A stretch of DNA of 64,000 nt from Trichostrongylus colubriformis (GCA_963978905.1 OZ022259.1:26138068-26202067), one strand, 5' to 3'; shown: positions 1 to 14,751, numbered from the stretch's first letter. The notes: generated by a model from the letters alone, not told the origin. Numbers and translations: made by a program.

Positions 1-160
1 CCGAAATCAAAATCAAATTTGATCAGATTTTGAGGGATAATCTGCCAGCTGGAGAGGAGGACTGAAGTATATGATATGTGCATAATTTCTAGTGTTTCTT
101 ACATTCCTCACTTCTACACGCATTGTACAATTATCTTTATTTACAAAGTATAAAACATTT

Positions 161-2982
<2,822 letters not shown>

Positions 2983-2993
2983 TCTGGAATAAC
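2983..2993 (-). promoter_or_regulatory. Probable spliced-leader trans-splice acceptor of METTL5
   Basis: Read on the minus strand, a TTATTCCAG acceptor ends one base before the METTL5 ATG. Nematode SL trans-splicing commonly uses such sites immediately upstream of start codons. Position and sequence are seen; use for trans-splicing is inferred. Confidence 0.5.
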
Positions 2994-3061
2994 GTTTAAT
3001 TTTAACTAGCTTATTAGACTCACGGTGCAATTCCAAGTAAAACTATGTTGGCCGGTACTAA

Positions 3062-3200
3062 AAAAAGGGGGGGGGGGCAGCATGTTAAATGTTGAGCAGA
3101 TAGTGGCATCCCTTCACATGTCTGATGTGCCAAACATGCTAAACGTCGAACAGTGACATGCTTTCACGTGACTGACATGTTAAGCTCACTGAACTACGAG
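3062..3200. repeat. Poly-G run and degenerate ~50-bp tandem repeat
   Basis: A run of nine or more G is followed by two to three imperfect copies of a unit of about 50 bp built on CATGTTAAATGTTGAGCAG-like sequence and CACATG/CACGTG boxes. Nothing coding is seen between METTL5 and the hAT-type MITE at 3893. Confidence 0.45.
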
Positions 3201-3892
3201 TAGCAAGTAACATGTCTTCAATAATTGAGTTCTATTAACTATAAATCAACAAATAGTCACAACTGGAGTGACAACCATTAATTTTCATAGAACTTTCAGC
3301 TTTTTGTAAATAAGCAGATGTTAGGGCAGGGGGGCATCCCGCTATGAACATTATTTCTACATGAACATGGCGGGAGAAGAACCCCGTCTTACCTCTACTA
3401 GGGCTTATGTAAAAATATACGCTTGATTATGCAGATTGACTCCTCAAAGATCCCTCCAACACGCTTAAATGTGCAACTTTTTTTCCAGATTCCCCCCCCC
3501 CCATTGCGATAGCGCCAAAATGCGATAGCGAAACACATAAGCAAAAATGATGATCGAGCAGGAAAGGCTGGGTGAATTGGGAACGGCTGGACGTTACGGA
3601 AACGGTCAAGTCTTCCCGCAGTTCCTCAATGAGATTAGGCATAAACACCCTTCCCTGTACATGGAAAATTGCGGGTGCGTGGCGTAGAATTGATCTCGTC
3701 GTATGCAGCAGCTTTACAAAACCGTACATTTATTTCAACTCCACTATAAGCTCTTGACACGTCAGTCCTGTAAAGACATGTTACTGTTCGCATTCAACAG
3801 GTTGCCCATACTTACTAGTAAAGTACATGAGCTGTGAAAAAATGAAATTCAAGAACGATTCTGTGAAACCTCAATCCTTTCGAATCACAAAG

Positions 3893-4127
3893 GGGTCAAA
3901 TAAAGTCGGGGGGGGGGGGGGGGGAGACGCAATTTTGCGTCGACCTTTCACCTACGTCAAAGCTTCTTTCCCTCCCTAGGCTTAGGTTAAAGCAGATGAA
4001 ACCTATGCTCTGACAGATGCTTTTTCATGTAGGAGAAGGGGATATCAATTTTAGCCTAAGCCTATGGAGGGAAAGGAGCTTTGACGTCGACGCAAAATTG
4101 CGTCTCCCCCCCGACTTTATTTGACCC
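3893..4127. mobile_element. hAT-type MITE with 8-bp target duplication
   Basis: A 235-bp element with inverted termini GGGTCAAATAAAGTCG, flanked by the perfect 8-bp direct repeat TCACAAAG at 3885-3892 and 4128-4135. An 8-bp duplication is diagnostic of the hAT superfamily. The arms carry a long G run (left) or C run (right) followed by a GACGCAATTTTGCGTC palindrome. There is no ORF, so any movement would be in trans. Confidence 0.85.
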
Positions 4128-4618
4128 TCACAAAGTTCTACGTTCTATCGAAATTCGAAAAAAATTTCGTCATTGAGGCAATGAAGGCAAAACGATTCTT
4201 TTAATGCGTGATTTGGTATTGCAAATTATTCAAATGCGTGATGTGCAATTGCAGATTTGCAGACGTAAATGGCGAATGACGTGACTGCAGAAATTGGTTG
4301 GTATCGGACCTAAAAGTTTTTTCTCGTTAAGCAGCAGGAAACGAAATGAGGTTGTATGAGAATTAAAGAAGTCGCTTCTGCCTTCATATTTCGATGTCAT
4401 TCATTCGGAAGTATACACGAGAGCCGTCTGTAGAATATGGGCTTAGGAGGTCGTTGGGTTGTAATTGCAAAATTATGTACTATTTGTACTGATTGGATTT
4501 TGGCTTACTGCTGCGTTGAACGTTATCGGTACAAACAAAAAAGACCTAAATTGAGCGTCGAAAACGTCAACACAGATGGAAAATAATGAGCACTGTATTA
4601 CTGAATGGGGATCAACTC

Positions 4619-4804
4619 ACAGAAGGCATTCGTTGGTAGCTTCACGAATCAGCTGTTCTTCTTCTTCTTTATGACAAAACCGATTCAGCACTTCTGGCAA
4701 GTCTTCTTCATCGGTATCTGACGAAAGGTGCCGGGCACCTGAATCGAGTCTCTCCAGTACTTCAAGAGTGTTTTCAATATACCAGCGAATTCCTTGAAAT
4801 TTCT
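4619..4804 (-). CDS. Probable terminal exon of an unrecognised host gene
   Basis: Read on the minus strand, a TTAGCAG acceptor is followed by an open frame of about 60 residues ending in TGA. It contains an acidic SSDTDEEDLPEVL stretch and a Lys/Glu-rich helix (HKEEEEQ). A stop lies in frame just before the acceptor, as expected for a spliced exon. The likely preceding exon ends at about 5041 at a TCG|GTAACT donor, in matching phase, after the stretch DLSAGIQLCDVLLLQLYGH. The gene is on the same strand as METTL5, 1.6 kb upstream of it. I do not recognise the family. Confidence 0.4.
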
Positions 4805-5040
4805 GCTAACACATGATTGTAGAATTCACATGAGATGGCGTCGTTGTCCCCTCGTAGTCGTTTATATTTATTCTTGAATGGCCACAAAAAGAACATGGTA
4901 GCATAGGCTGTCATCGATGGGCTATGATGTGCTGTAAAGTAGTACGAATTTTCAATGAATGCACATGATGTCACATACACAGACACCTCTGAACGAGCAT
5001 TCGAAATATGACGATGTGAAAAAATGATGGATGGAATAGT

Positions 5041-5716
5041 TACCGAATGAACCGGAATGATCCGCTCTTCCATCAGGCGGTGTCCATACAGTTGAAGCAG
5101 AAGCACGTCACATAACTGTATACCAGCCGACAGATCGATTTGAAACGTAGGAAACAACCGCATGGATTCGTTCGCGGAGGTGTGCCCGGCGATTCTATTA
5201 TGCATGCCAGCAAACTTAGCAGCTTGACTTGGCTGTGACCGACTACTATGCAACCATCATCGCAATGTTCAACATTGTTCATTGATGTCGTTGTCAAGGG
5301 TGTATATCGTTAGGACAAGGTTTCGCAACGCGGCATGTGACGGAGAGCGTGCCAGCCAAGGGTGCCGCGTGTAGTTAGGTCCCGAAGCGTTTAGCTTGTC
5401 TTCCCTCATTTTAGGCGCATTCACTTTCCAATCTAGGTATATAAGGTGAACTTGCTCACACGCAACGCTCATTGCTCGGCGCATGTCGCGTTTTTCCGTG
5501 GGCAGTAGTATCGTGGAATTGGAGCTTACAATGAGTGCGCAGCTTACAATGTGTCTTGAGATGCAGTCATACTTGGTGTGCAGTGTATTGGAACGAAGAA
5601 AGTAGACGTTCATGGAGTGACGTATTCAGACACCATGCAGTGGCTTAGCATTCGTGAAGAACAAATAGGCGATGAATTCTTCACCCACAGAGTTGACGTT
5701 TTTGCAGTGTGTGCTT
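5041..5716 (-). CDS. Exon-like segments of the same unrecognised host gene
   Basis: Several minus-strand pieces look coding. One runs from about 5639 to 5716, after a CTATCCAG acceptor, and contains SVGEEFIAYLFFTNAKPL. A second lies within 5269-5613 and contains MRRAMSVACEQVHLIYLDWK. A third (about 5041-5170) is the leucine-rich segment that precedes the terminal exon. Exon joins between these pieces are uncertain and no known domain is recognised. They could also be a decayed gene. The SINE-like repeat begins just upstream at about 5766. Confidence 0.3.
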
Positions 5717-5765
5717 CTGGATAGAGGATGAAGTTTTTGACATCAGTCAATCCTTTGTTGGGCGC

Positions 5766-5990
5766 TGGTTGGCGCATTTTAGTTCCATTCAGATTCAGCC
5801 GGCAGTGGCTTGCGGTCGCCAGCCGATTACAAGTCAATGCTATTATCTTTCAACCCTGGTTCCAATACACCGACCATGGAAGAATGAAAGGGTTGGCTTA
5901 GGAAGTGAGGCCACATTTGTTTCTCGCACCGTGAATGTGAAAGTGCGCGTCACCTGTAACTGCACCACCTTGGCTCATCGTAATACGAAG
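5766..5990 (-). repeat. SINE-like repeat, copy 1 (diverged)
   Basis: This segment aligns by eye with 26300-26555: shared blocks include TTTTAGTTCCATTC, a GGCCAGCCGAT-like block, CAAGTCAATGCT and a final CACC-GTGA-GTGCGCGTCACC block. The copy at 26.3 kb shows tRNA promoter-like boxes on the minus strand. This copy has lost the B-box-like palindrome. Confidence 0.5.
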
Positions 5991-6359
5991 GGCAGAGGAG
6001 AAGGTCATCTACGACTCTACTCCGGTCTGTTCGATAGCCATGTCCACCTGCCTAGGAGCAGTTGAAGCAGAATGGATAGGTCGTCCTCCCAGTTCTTCCT
6101 TGCGAAATTCGACCACCTTTTCACGGTGAAGAGTGGTACAACACCCAATACCGCCAATACCGACGAGATCACACCGGAACATTATAAGATATAACGTCAG
6201 TCATTCAAAACTCCGGCCCGACTCTTCACAGGCTACCTGTCGTTCCGCACGACATCGGTGGTTATCGTCGAATCTGCCTGTTCTATGGTCTAGTGGTTTT
6301 CACTCGAGTCATCTCGAATGAGATTGGCAAACTAAAAGAAGAATAGCCATGTGAGCAAG

Positions 6360-7330
6360 TAGAGGGTTCAGTACATCGATCACATGGTCATTAGGTTCAT
6401 CGAAGTATCGCGAACCAGATGTCGCTATGTCTTACATCGTAGACTTCCAGAGGCCTTTGACTCCGTTGAGAAAGAAGCGTTACGAAGCCTTGGAAAATCA
6501 AGTTTACCCACTCGATATATGAGAAATGTTCGCACGTAATGTAGCGTTTTTGCGTTCAGAATTTCTCTGTGTTACAAATAGTTCATCAAAGACGTGAAGA
6601 GTGGGGTTTGACATGCGTCCCCATCTCACCTGATTTTTCAGTGCCGCTTTCGAGAATGTCATGAGCCAACTGGAATGAAGGCATGGGAAAGAGGGTCGGT
6701 GGCCGGCATCTAGATCACCTCCGCTTCACTGACGACATCGAGCTCTAAACGCCGACAATCTAGCAAGCTGAGTGAATGCTAGCTGCTCTTGACTGCGAGT
6801 CTGGAACAATTGTGTTACTGGTGAGCCTAACGAGACCGATGATCATGAGGACCAGATTGGTATCTGATGCCCCATTCACTCTCACCGGAACGAACATCAC
6901 CAAGTGACCCAGCTATGTGTGTACCTGGGTCGGTAAGTCAATACAACGAGTGACTTAGCGCCAGAACTATGCAGGAGGAAACGAGCTGCTTGAGGAGCCC
7001 TCGAGACTATCGAAGGACTAGTGAAGAAGATGAAGAATCCTGCTCCGCTCCCATCTCCGATCGCTGTCCCTCTTGTCCTTACTTATGCTTCAGAGATTTG
7101 ATCTCCGGGTCAGCAGAAAGAATGCAGTCAGCGCCAACGCGTAATCGAAGGAAGATGGCTCGAAGTATCTGTATGCACGCAATTGCGAGAAGACTCAGGA
7201 ATTCTGAATTTCGTTGGTGGTGCAAGATCAGGGACGCTGCCATATCTGCCAAGAGATCAAAGATTAGATGGGCCAAACACGGCATGTGATAATGCGATGA
7301 CAGAGCAGTTACCGACGGGATCCCTCGGGA
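6360..7330 (+). pseudogene. Decayed RTE-type non-LTR retrotransposon (reverse transcriptase 3' half)
   Basis: Frameshifted and stop-ridden, but fragments in order match the RTE reverse transcriptase common in hookworm-type genomes. A block at 6440-6475 reads EAFDSVEKEAL (palm motif A region). HLRFTDDIEL at about 6716-6746 replaces the usual FADD motif C with TDD. A C-terminal block near 7200-7290 contains KIRDAAISAKRSKIRWAKH. The order agrees with a single 5'-truncated insertion. It cannot encode a functional enzyme. Confidence 0.75.
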
Positions 7331-7572
7331 TGTCAAATTAACACCTGGACGACTGCCTGCCTAGTGGTCAGGTTGCTCAACGAAAACTCTACGCGATGGA
7401 AAGGGGGCTGTAGATCTCTGAAATCAGAAGTGTTTGCTAGAACCCTCTGGCCATTCGAGATTCTCGATGAAAAACGGTCAGACAGCTAGAACGTTGTGCT
7501 TCCGACATGCATTCTGATGTTCTCACCATGGGCTTATCTGGATACATATCCATGAGGCCGATGAGGCCAGGA

Positions 7573-7672
7573 TCTTGTACCACGACATGTAGCGTGCAAC
7601 GGTGCGAACGAAGGTCAGCATCTTGCACCACGACATGTAATGTGCGACGATGCGGACGAGCTAGAGGAACTC
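7573..7672. repeat. Tandem duplication of a ~50-bp unit
   Basis: Two adjacent copies share CTTG(T/C)ACCACGACATGTA and GTGC(A/G)ACG(G/A)TGCG, offset by about 50 bp. They lie at the end of or just after the RTE remnant. No function is visible. Confidence 0.5.
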
Positions 7673-8101
7673 CATGTAGATGGATCCCGAAGTGACTGTG
7701 CCCGGCTAAAGGTAAAACGACAATCGCGGACAAGAGATATGGGTGATGAATTTGGAAGAAGTTGCAATAAGGGATCAGTAGGTGTCTTATTTCGGGTGTT
7801 CGGAAAGGAAAAACAAAGTTCACTCCATATACTTCAATGCCGCTGGTTCAAACCAATGTCTAAAGACCTGTGTTTGTAAGGACGTATTGAATCACAGCCA
7901 TGTACATATTCGGTGATTGCATTGCGTTGTTCAGCTGTTATTAAAATTGGTTTCTTCAATCCATTATTTTATTGTTTTTATAGCGGTGGATATTTGAGCA
8001 CGTATAATTATGGCGCCTTTGTAAAGGCAACTGATTGGCTCAATTCATTGAGGCGGCTCCTGTATAGCTTTTGTGTGGTTTTCATCAAAAAGCGCCACAT
8101 A

Positions 8102-8876
8102 CAGGGGGTGCCAAAAAAAGTAATTTGGTGTCCTCCACTTTCAACCCCACTTTAGTCGAAGTACAGCAAGTTCTGCTGAGGTATTTTCATCCCCTGATTC
8201 AAGAGCAGACCTCACTCTATCACTATACCCCGTAGCAGTCTTCTGGACGAGCAGGAACGGGAGCGAGGAAGGAGTGAAAGGTGTGCCACCTCAACTGGAC
8301 AAAATCCAAAATTTCGTCGCCCTCGTTCGCAACCTGGCTGAGGTTCGTTCACTCTGAGTACCTAAGTGGATTCATACTGGGTGGTGTTCTTTAGCACTCC
8401 GTTTTTTTTCGGGTTTCCAGCTCCCTTCGTTTCCAAGAGCCAAACCGTGCACATACCACTGAAACCCCTCCGGAGGCGGATTTGAGGCATGAAAATGATA
8501 CTTCGGATCATAGAAGCCTTGTCCGGGCAGCAGGGGCTCTGTGACTTCCATGAACCGAAGGGCCAATCCTTAGGAAGCTTCCCACAGAAGACCTACCACG
8601 GAGCCTGGTTCCACTGTTTTAAGCGGACCTTGATACTAGGCACACCGAAGGCCTACTGCGCCGAATGAGAGCTCTATATTTTTATGAAGGTGAATGTAGG
8701 GAGCCACAGCTTGTTCCTGCTTTTAGAGGAACATTTCGGGAATATTTTGCCCCAATACTTTTATCTCTTTCGTTTCCCTGTGTTTTATATATGGATCAGT
8801 TCGTTGATTTGAATCAGAACTGTGGATATGGCAGATGTGAGCCGTGAGCAAAATTACTTTTTTTGGCACCCCCCCG
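8102..8876. mobile_element. TA-flanked mariner-like non-autonomous element, copy 1
   Basis: A 775-bp element with inverted ends of about 24 bp (CAGGGGGTGCCAAAAAAAG), flanked by TA at 8100-8101 and 8877-8878, as in the Tc1/mariner superfamily. The interior aligns with copies at 42810-43535 and 45812-46201. No transposase motif is recognised. Its 3' part contains a 42-bp segment (8789-8830) repeated in the 3' flank at 9007-9049, which copy 2 lacks. Confidence 0.75.
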
Positions 8877-8879
8877 TAT

Positions 8880-10313
8880 ATTAGAAGTCCTTCAGAGTGA
8901 AGCGAATGTGGTTTGAAGTTTTTCCGTTGCGAGTCTTTAGCCTATGGCCCTCTAGAGCTTTGATTGAACAGAGCGTATTTAGCAACCTTGCTCTCTAAGT
9001 GCGATCATATGGATCAGTTCGCTGATTTGAATCAGAACTGTGGATATGGACTGTGGAATGTGTCGTCCACGTCCCATGACATATTCGAAATCGCCAGATT
9101 GCAAACTATCTGATCTCTCAGTGGTTTTGTGCCCTCTTCAACTTTAATTGAGCTTTGAATCAAGATAAGCTCTGTTGACTGTGACAGCCTGCACCATGAT
9201 TTTGCCGGGACGTTCGAAACATTCATGAACTCTGCCGTGCTCGTTGGCTTTTTTGTTGTGAAGCAAATCGTGAGAGCCATACTATTCTCAAGGCTGGAAG
9301 TTGATTGAGTCGTGACAGTTTTTTATTTGCGAAAAAACTGTCTCGATGGAGCGCCAAAATATGAATCGTGTTAGGAACATTCTGCATTTCTTGCCTGCTT
9401 GGATCTGCTGAAATGAAAGGCCTTTTGGCAACCTTAGGCCTTCGGTGCCTCAAGTGCCAGCTTCTTTTTTCGATGCGGTGCGCTAAAGTATGGCATTCCC
9501 GAAGGTCTCCGACATCTCCTCAAGTCTCGCCGGGATTGCAGCAGCATGACTGAAATTTCTCTAGCAGTTTTTCGTAGAAATCTGTAAAGATCCAGCCAAA
9601 ATATGGCTTGATGGTTGAGATTGAGGGTTATCTATCAGTCCTGATGAAGGCTCAGGAAGTTGCCAACAAATTCCGAGTTAGGAAAGTGGGATACCCATTC
9701 ACCATAGAATGCAGTGCAGCGATGCCACTCCAAGCTGGTTGATGCTAGTAAATGAGACGTGCTATGCTGTCCTTATATGGTATTTATAAGTAGAATTTGT
9801 ACCTCTCACTGTTTATATAATTCGCATTTAGTTGCTCTCAGCAAGCGATCGTTTGTAAAGGATACGCATCCGCATCGTCCATCGTTTGCTCATCTACAGA
9901 CTTCTAGCGGAGAGCGAGGATTCCCACACACTTTCTGATGAAAACCTCAGACTTCCATGCTGAAATTCGGCATCCTACATCAATGTGGTTTTAGTGGTGT
10001 TGCTCGGTCAAATGCTTCCCAAGAGGTTTTGCCATGTTATTGCGCCTTCTGCCGAGAAGATGTTTCCTAATCGACGTGCTGAGAAGATGTTTCCTAATCG
10101 ACGGTGACGGTGGCAGTCCTTCCAACCTTCTATTGAATACATCGTCCGTACTTCGAATCGCACGTTCTACAGCCTTCTGTATTATATCGACGCTAGATGG
10201 TGTTCACTGCTGATATCTGACGATATTACAGTACTCTACTTCATATCGCTCCTGTGCTATGTTGTTGGTCTGCGTCTTGTGCCATCCACTTTGGCATGCG
10301 TCTTACAAGGAAA
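8880..10313. other. No recognised gene
   Basis: This stretch holds the second copy of the 42-bp repeat (9007-9049) and short ORFs without recognisable motifs. A small local duplication of GAGAAGATGTTTCCTAATCG lies near 10055-10100. I see no supportable gene. Confidence 0.4.
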
Positions 10314-11363
10314 GGCTTCCGGGTCACCGTGGTCATTCAAGATGTATATGTTCCTATGTAATTTCAGACGGGAGTCTCAAACCCGCCCTCCAAATCTGCT
10401 AAACGATTCTGGGAAGGAAGTTACGGATGCTTGAAAGATACGGCGCAAGCGCAGACGCCGGTCATATGTGACTCGAGAAAATACTCTGCCGGAGCCCGGA
10501 TGGAGCAGCTGGTAGGGAGTCGGGCTACCGTTTGGGGCATGAGAGTTCGGGTCGTCGATGAAAATGCTTTTGTTTCGAGTATTTTCATGCGTTTTGCTTT
10601 TGCTTCGAGTGTTTGCCAAACGTTTGCAAAATGCTTTTACGCTTCATTAAAGCATTCCGCCGTCCCCCCCCCCCCCCCTCCCACTGAAGAGTAATATGGA
10701 AAGATCTGTTCTTTTCTGGGTGATTGAACATTCTGCCCATCTTTTTTCCCGATTATTCTGCGATTAAGGGAAATTAAGCGTTGTTGCGTAAAACGACTAT
10801 AGTATTCGCGCCCAGCGGCTCGAATTACCCCTCTTTGCAAATTTTCAGCCAAATCGAGTATTGTCCAATTTCGGAAGATTAGGGTGCCGAGGCGGTGAGT
10901 AATGGTTTTTGGATTTTTTCTTTGAAAAATCGTGCAATCTGAACGAAGATAACCTGGACATTTCTATTACAGATACTCATGACAAAAATGTACGTAACAG
11001 GCGTATAAGGGCATTTTCTGGCAAGGGTCAACGACTTCTCCTTCGTTGAATGCGTTGCCAGCCAATAGCCCATGAATTTTTCCGAAATTTGGTCAAATTC
11101 TCAAATTGGCTAAAATCTTGTCTTTTGGAGTAATTTTATTCCCTGAACACGAAAAACACACTGGTTTTGCACCAGAACGTCTAGCTCGCGCGCTATGGAC
11201 CCCCGAACTTACCGCGTAATAGTATTGTTTGTTAAGAAAAACCTCCATAACTCCAACCTCAGAATCGTTTAGCAGATTTGGAAGGGTAGATTTGAGATCC
11301 TCGTTTAAAACTACATAGGAACATATACAACTCATCTTGAATGGCCACGGTGACCCGGGAGCC
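10314..11363. mobile_element. 1-kb inverted-repeat element, family A/B/C copy A
   Basis: Ends are inverted repeats of about 120 bp carrying GGGTCACCGTGG and CATTCAAGATG, then a block including AATCTGCTAAACGATTC. The interior (10760-11110) matches copy B at 50070-50410, including GCGTTGTTGCGTAAAA and AAGGGTCAACGAC. No transposase is recognised, so this looks like a non-autonomous DNA element. Boundaries are accurate to about 10 bp; I could not fix the target duplication. Confidence 0.65.
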
Positions 11364-11862
11364 GTTACTTGTTAGTGATACTTCCTATCGGAAGAAGTTG
11401 CGAATCGGTCTTCATTCGTCATATAGGATAGTAAATTTTAGGTTCACTGCCGTCCGGGAACACTCTCTAGGTTGACCGATTACAGCCCTTGCCACCTCCG
11501 CGTCTCTACGGTGCCGATGATAGGAATCACGTCTGTGAAATGAGGAGGCCAATAATTTTCAAGAACGATATGACTCCAGAATGAATAACAGCCTGGCTGG
11601 TCTTTGTCCGCTCCTTCGAACACAGAGTGGATTCTAGCAAATGTGGCTCATTCTTGTTTGCTCCTCTCAGACCGCTCACTGCATTACTATTGAAAGTGTG
11701 AATAGAAATGCAAACTGCATGGTGCACAAAGCACAATAAATGGAATGGCCTATGGGGTGTATGACGTGCTATAGAAATTGGTGACTGCCAAGTCTTCTAA
11801 TCAAAGATGCAGTTGAAGCTTTTTTGATGAGTTCGTAGGAGCTGTGCAATCTACTCAAAGTC

Positions 11863-12620
11863 CCCACCATATATAAAACGCTCCGTCTGTCTGTACGTGC
11901 GCCCCTGTGTCCGTCCCTTTGTCCGTCCTTTTTTCCGTCTATCACGAAATCAGGTTTTATATGAAAAACGACCCGTGAAGATGGGGAAAAGTGTGGTATG
12001 GGTAGGGCCTGGGACAGGAAGTAAAAACACACATGGACGAGTTGAGCTCCGCCCACGGTGAGTGAGGCGTGCACTGGAATGTTCCGTTTTCAGACCAAAA
12101 TTTGCTAATTGAGTTCGAATGTGCCCGTGAGGAGAAGATGGATTTAGGTTAGGAATGAGTTTTCTGAAGTCATGAACGAGGTCTTGACACAGGGGCGGAG
12201 CATTTGTAGTGGTGGGCAGAGCTTCGCCTTACATGAAAAACGACCTATGGAGGTGGGGACAAGTGTGGTATGGGTAGGGCCTGGGACAGGAAGTAAAAAC
12301 CACACATGGACAAGTTGAGCTCCGCCCACGGCGAGTGAGGCGTGCACTGGAATGTTCCGTTTTCAGACCAAATTGCTAATTGGGTTCGAATGTGCCCCAA
12401 CCGTAAGGAGAAGATGGATTTAGGTTAGGAACGAGTTTTCTGAAGTCATGAAAGAGGCCTGGACACAGGGGCGGAGCATTTGTAGTGGTGGGCAGAAAAC
12501 GACCTATGGAGATGGGGACAAGTGTGGTATGGATAAGGCATGGATTAAGAAGTAAAGATCACACATGGACCGTTTTAGTCTGCGCCCACGGTGCGGGGCG
12601 TGCTTTGAAATACTGTGTCT
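11863..12620 (+). repeat. GTCY-headed tandem array (~270-bp unit, about 2.4 copies)
   Basis: A head module (CCATATATAA, then GTCTGTCTGT and GTCCGTCC runs, then CACGAAATCA) at 11866-11955 is followed by units starting at about 11961, 12233 and 12493. Each unit includes GGGACAGGAAGTAAAAA, a CTCCGCCCACGG block and GTGCACTGGAATGTTCCG. The third unit is shortened and diverged. The same head precedes the unrelated 146-bp units at 29193 and 36705. Confidence 0.7.
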
Positions 12621-12699
12621 TCAAGAAAAAAGCGATTTAGATTGACCTACTGAAGTACATAGTGTTTTGCGCGCAGTAGTGTGCGCCAGCCAAATAGTG

Positions 12700-12876
12700 C
12701 TGGTATTATCTGCCCACGAAAACGTGAGGAAGGCTGCTGACAATAAAGTGCCAGAATTCATCCCAGAAAAAGAGTGGGTTGAATCGGGGAAAGAGATGGC
12801 AACCAAAACACTGGTGTCATCAGTTGACAAGAGCGATGAACTGGGGGTTGGCGATGAAAATTATGGTAATAAATGA
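12700..12876 (+). other. Short open frame, possibly an orphan exon
   Basis: An open frame ending in TGA at 12876 contains VPEFIPEKEWVESGKEM and an acidic tail. Its apparent ATG at 12667 lies in sequence shared with the foldback at 30330-30580 (ones with GCGCAGTAGTGTGCGCCAG), so the real start is unknown. It is not recognised and could be a gene fragment. Confidence 0.2.
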
Positions 12877-12879
12877 TAG

Positions 12880-14000
12880 AATGATCGCGCGTTCATGTAA
12901 CGGGAATCGTACGTCTTGCTGTTCGTATGAATGTGTACGTCTTAACAATCGAATGGGGGTTTGGAGCGAATTGCGCTGAGGAATCCGGCACGTTATACCT
13001 GGGCTTCATAAATACGTATGTATGAGAGCTGAATTTTGGCCATCCCTGGCAATCGTTATTACTTTGGTAAATCAGTGTGACTGGGAACCAATTTATAACA
13101 ATCTTGTACAATTTTCAAAGTCAGTGAGACCTTATTCTTAGGTTTTTAAGATTTTATTGGTTTATTCTTCACTTTGTGTTCTTCAGCATCTTTGACATCA
13201 CATTTGAGCGGGACATCTCAAGATTGTAATCCTGAAATGTGCCTACAAGACCTACTGGCTTTCGCAGGTCCCCCGGCGGGCCATACTATAAGTTCCCCGG
13301 GTATCTTTATCCTTGTACTTCCTGGAATTTGAAAGAACTGATTAGGTATATGATGGCTAAACAAGCTTCACCTATAATGGCCTGATATTTGTTCGTTTTC
13401 AACTGTAACAAAAACACAAGCAAAGGCACTTATAAGGGTGATAAGAATAGGAGTGATATAGATAAGGACCATAATACGAGAGTACTCACACAAACTTTCG
13501 TGGTAATCCTGAAACCATTCGGATTGGAAATACTTGTAACATTTGCTGCGCTTTGGGCGGCTTGTTTTATAGGGCTTATACTGAGGTATCGAAATCCTAG
13601 TAAACCGTTCTATAGTGAGGCATACAACTGGAACCTGTTCAGGGATCCTCAATCCCCACCGTTTTTATGGAAGGTATTTAACAATATCGTCGTTTGCCTT
13701 CGTTCATCTTGAAAGTGGAAAGTTCTTGAAAAATTGCTAATGTCATCTTCGCATATTCGTGTTCGTGACTGTGATCAGTGCTTGGAAAGTGGTCCAAATG
13801 GTGGACTGAACGGTTGCTGAGAAACCATGAAATATTGGATTGCTTGCTTTGATCGGTCGAGCCACTCACTTTCTCCGTGTGCCAGTTTTATATTTCATAT
13901 TGATTCGAGTACCCCCATAAGACAAGATTTTTGGTTGAGCACGTACTTGTATCGATCGATATCGATTAGTAGGAGCTGTTCGGGTATCACCACATTGCCG
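12880..14000. other. No recognised gene
   Basis: Overlapping ORFs on both strands at 13368-13712 each contain a hydrophobic stretch, but neither has a recognisable motif or consistent splice sites. Nothing else is supportable here. Confidence 0.4.
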
Positions 14001-14078
14001 GTGATGTGCGCAACACTGTGCATTAGCGAAGTGCTGCCTGTGCAGGCTGCGTAGCAGAGTGGCACGGGGAAGGCGCAG

Positions 14079-14751
14079 TGTCGCGAATAGCGAGGATCGC
14101 TCCTCAGTTCCCGTGGCGCACGGGTTTCCGTGGGTTTGACCGCCGCCTCGCCACGTTGGTCAATTTCCGTGATCGTTCGATATCGAACGACTGCTGCGCA
14201 CCGCGGCACCATCACGGACCTCCCCGGGCAGTCTTCTCAGGGCTCAACGGATCGTGTGGCGTGTCCACGCCATTTTCTGCGAAATTCCACACGGGCCTCT
14301 CTAACGAGGCCGGCGGCGTCACCACGGGGCTTGGGCCCTTAGAATCAGTAATGGAATGGTCCTCACTTCTGAGTATTCTTTGGAACCTGCTCTAGTGTCG
14401 TCGGACGGGGCTCGTAGCGAGAGCCCGGCGTGAGTTATAATTAGTTCAGTTGTTGTGTTCTATTGTTTCTTCTTAGTTCATACATAAACTTATTATTATG
14501 TTCGTGTACTTTCTCCAACATCTCGTGAAGGGTATTTCCCTCGATCTTTCTTGCCCCATACTCGTTGTTGTTGGTCCTGTCTAAGGTCGTTATGTAACTG
14601 AGCGTCAGTGGGGAAAGTTCCCAGGCGTCAGCCTGGTGGATGTGATTAGTACCCTCCCTAGTAGTTCAGTGGCACATAGCGGGACCAGGGGGGTTAGGCT
14701 AGACGCGGTCCGTGATCCATGCGGGCCACCCATGGGGCGCCGTTTGCGACA
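14079..14751 (+). repeat. 5' LTR of the BEL/Pao element
   Basis: 673 bp, TGTCGCG to GCGACA (TG...CA). It differs from the 3' LTR by one base (G at 14395). It carries three TAGTTCA heptamers (14442, 14474 and 14662) and a TTATAA element near 14434 that could serve as a TATA box; the promoter role is inferred. Confidence 0.97.

Noticed and set aside
8372..8566. 64-residue minus ORF in the TA-flanked element as a transposase remnant
   Set aside because: No DDE/DDD or helix-turn-helix motif is visible, and the equivalent frame is not open in copies 2 and 3.
13368..13712. Overlapping membrane-like ORFs on both strands
   Set aside because: Neither strand has a recognisable motif, codon pattern or consistent splice sites.
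14078..14395. 105- and 70-residue ORFs repeated at 24678-24995
   Set aside because: They lie wholly inside the two BEL LTRs, so the repetition reflects LTR identity, not a conserved gene.
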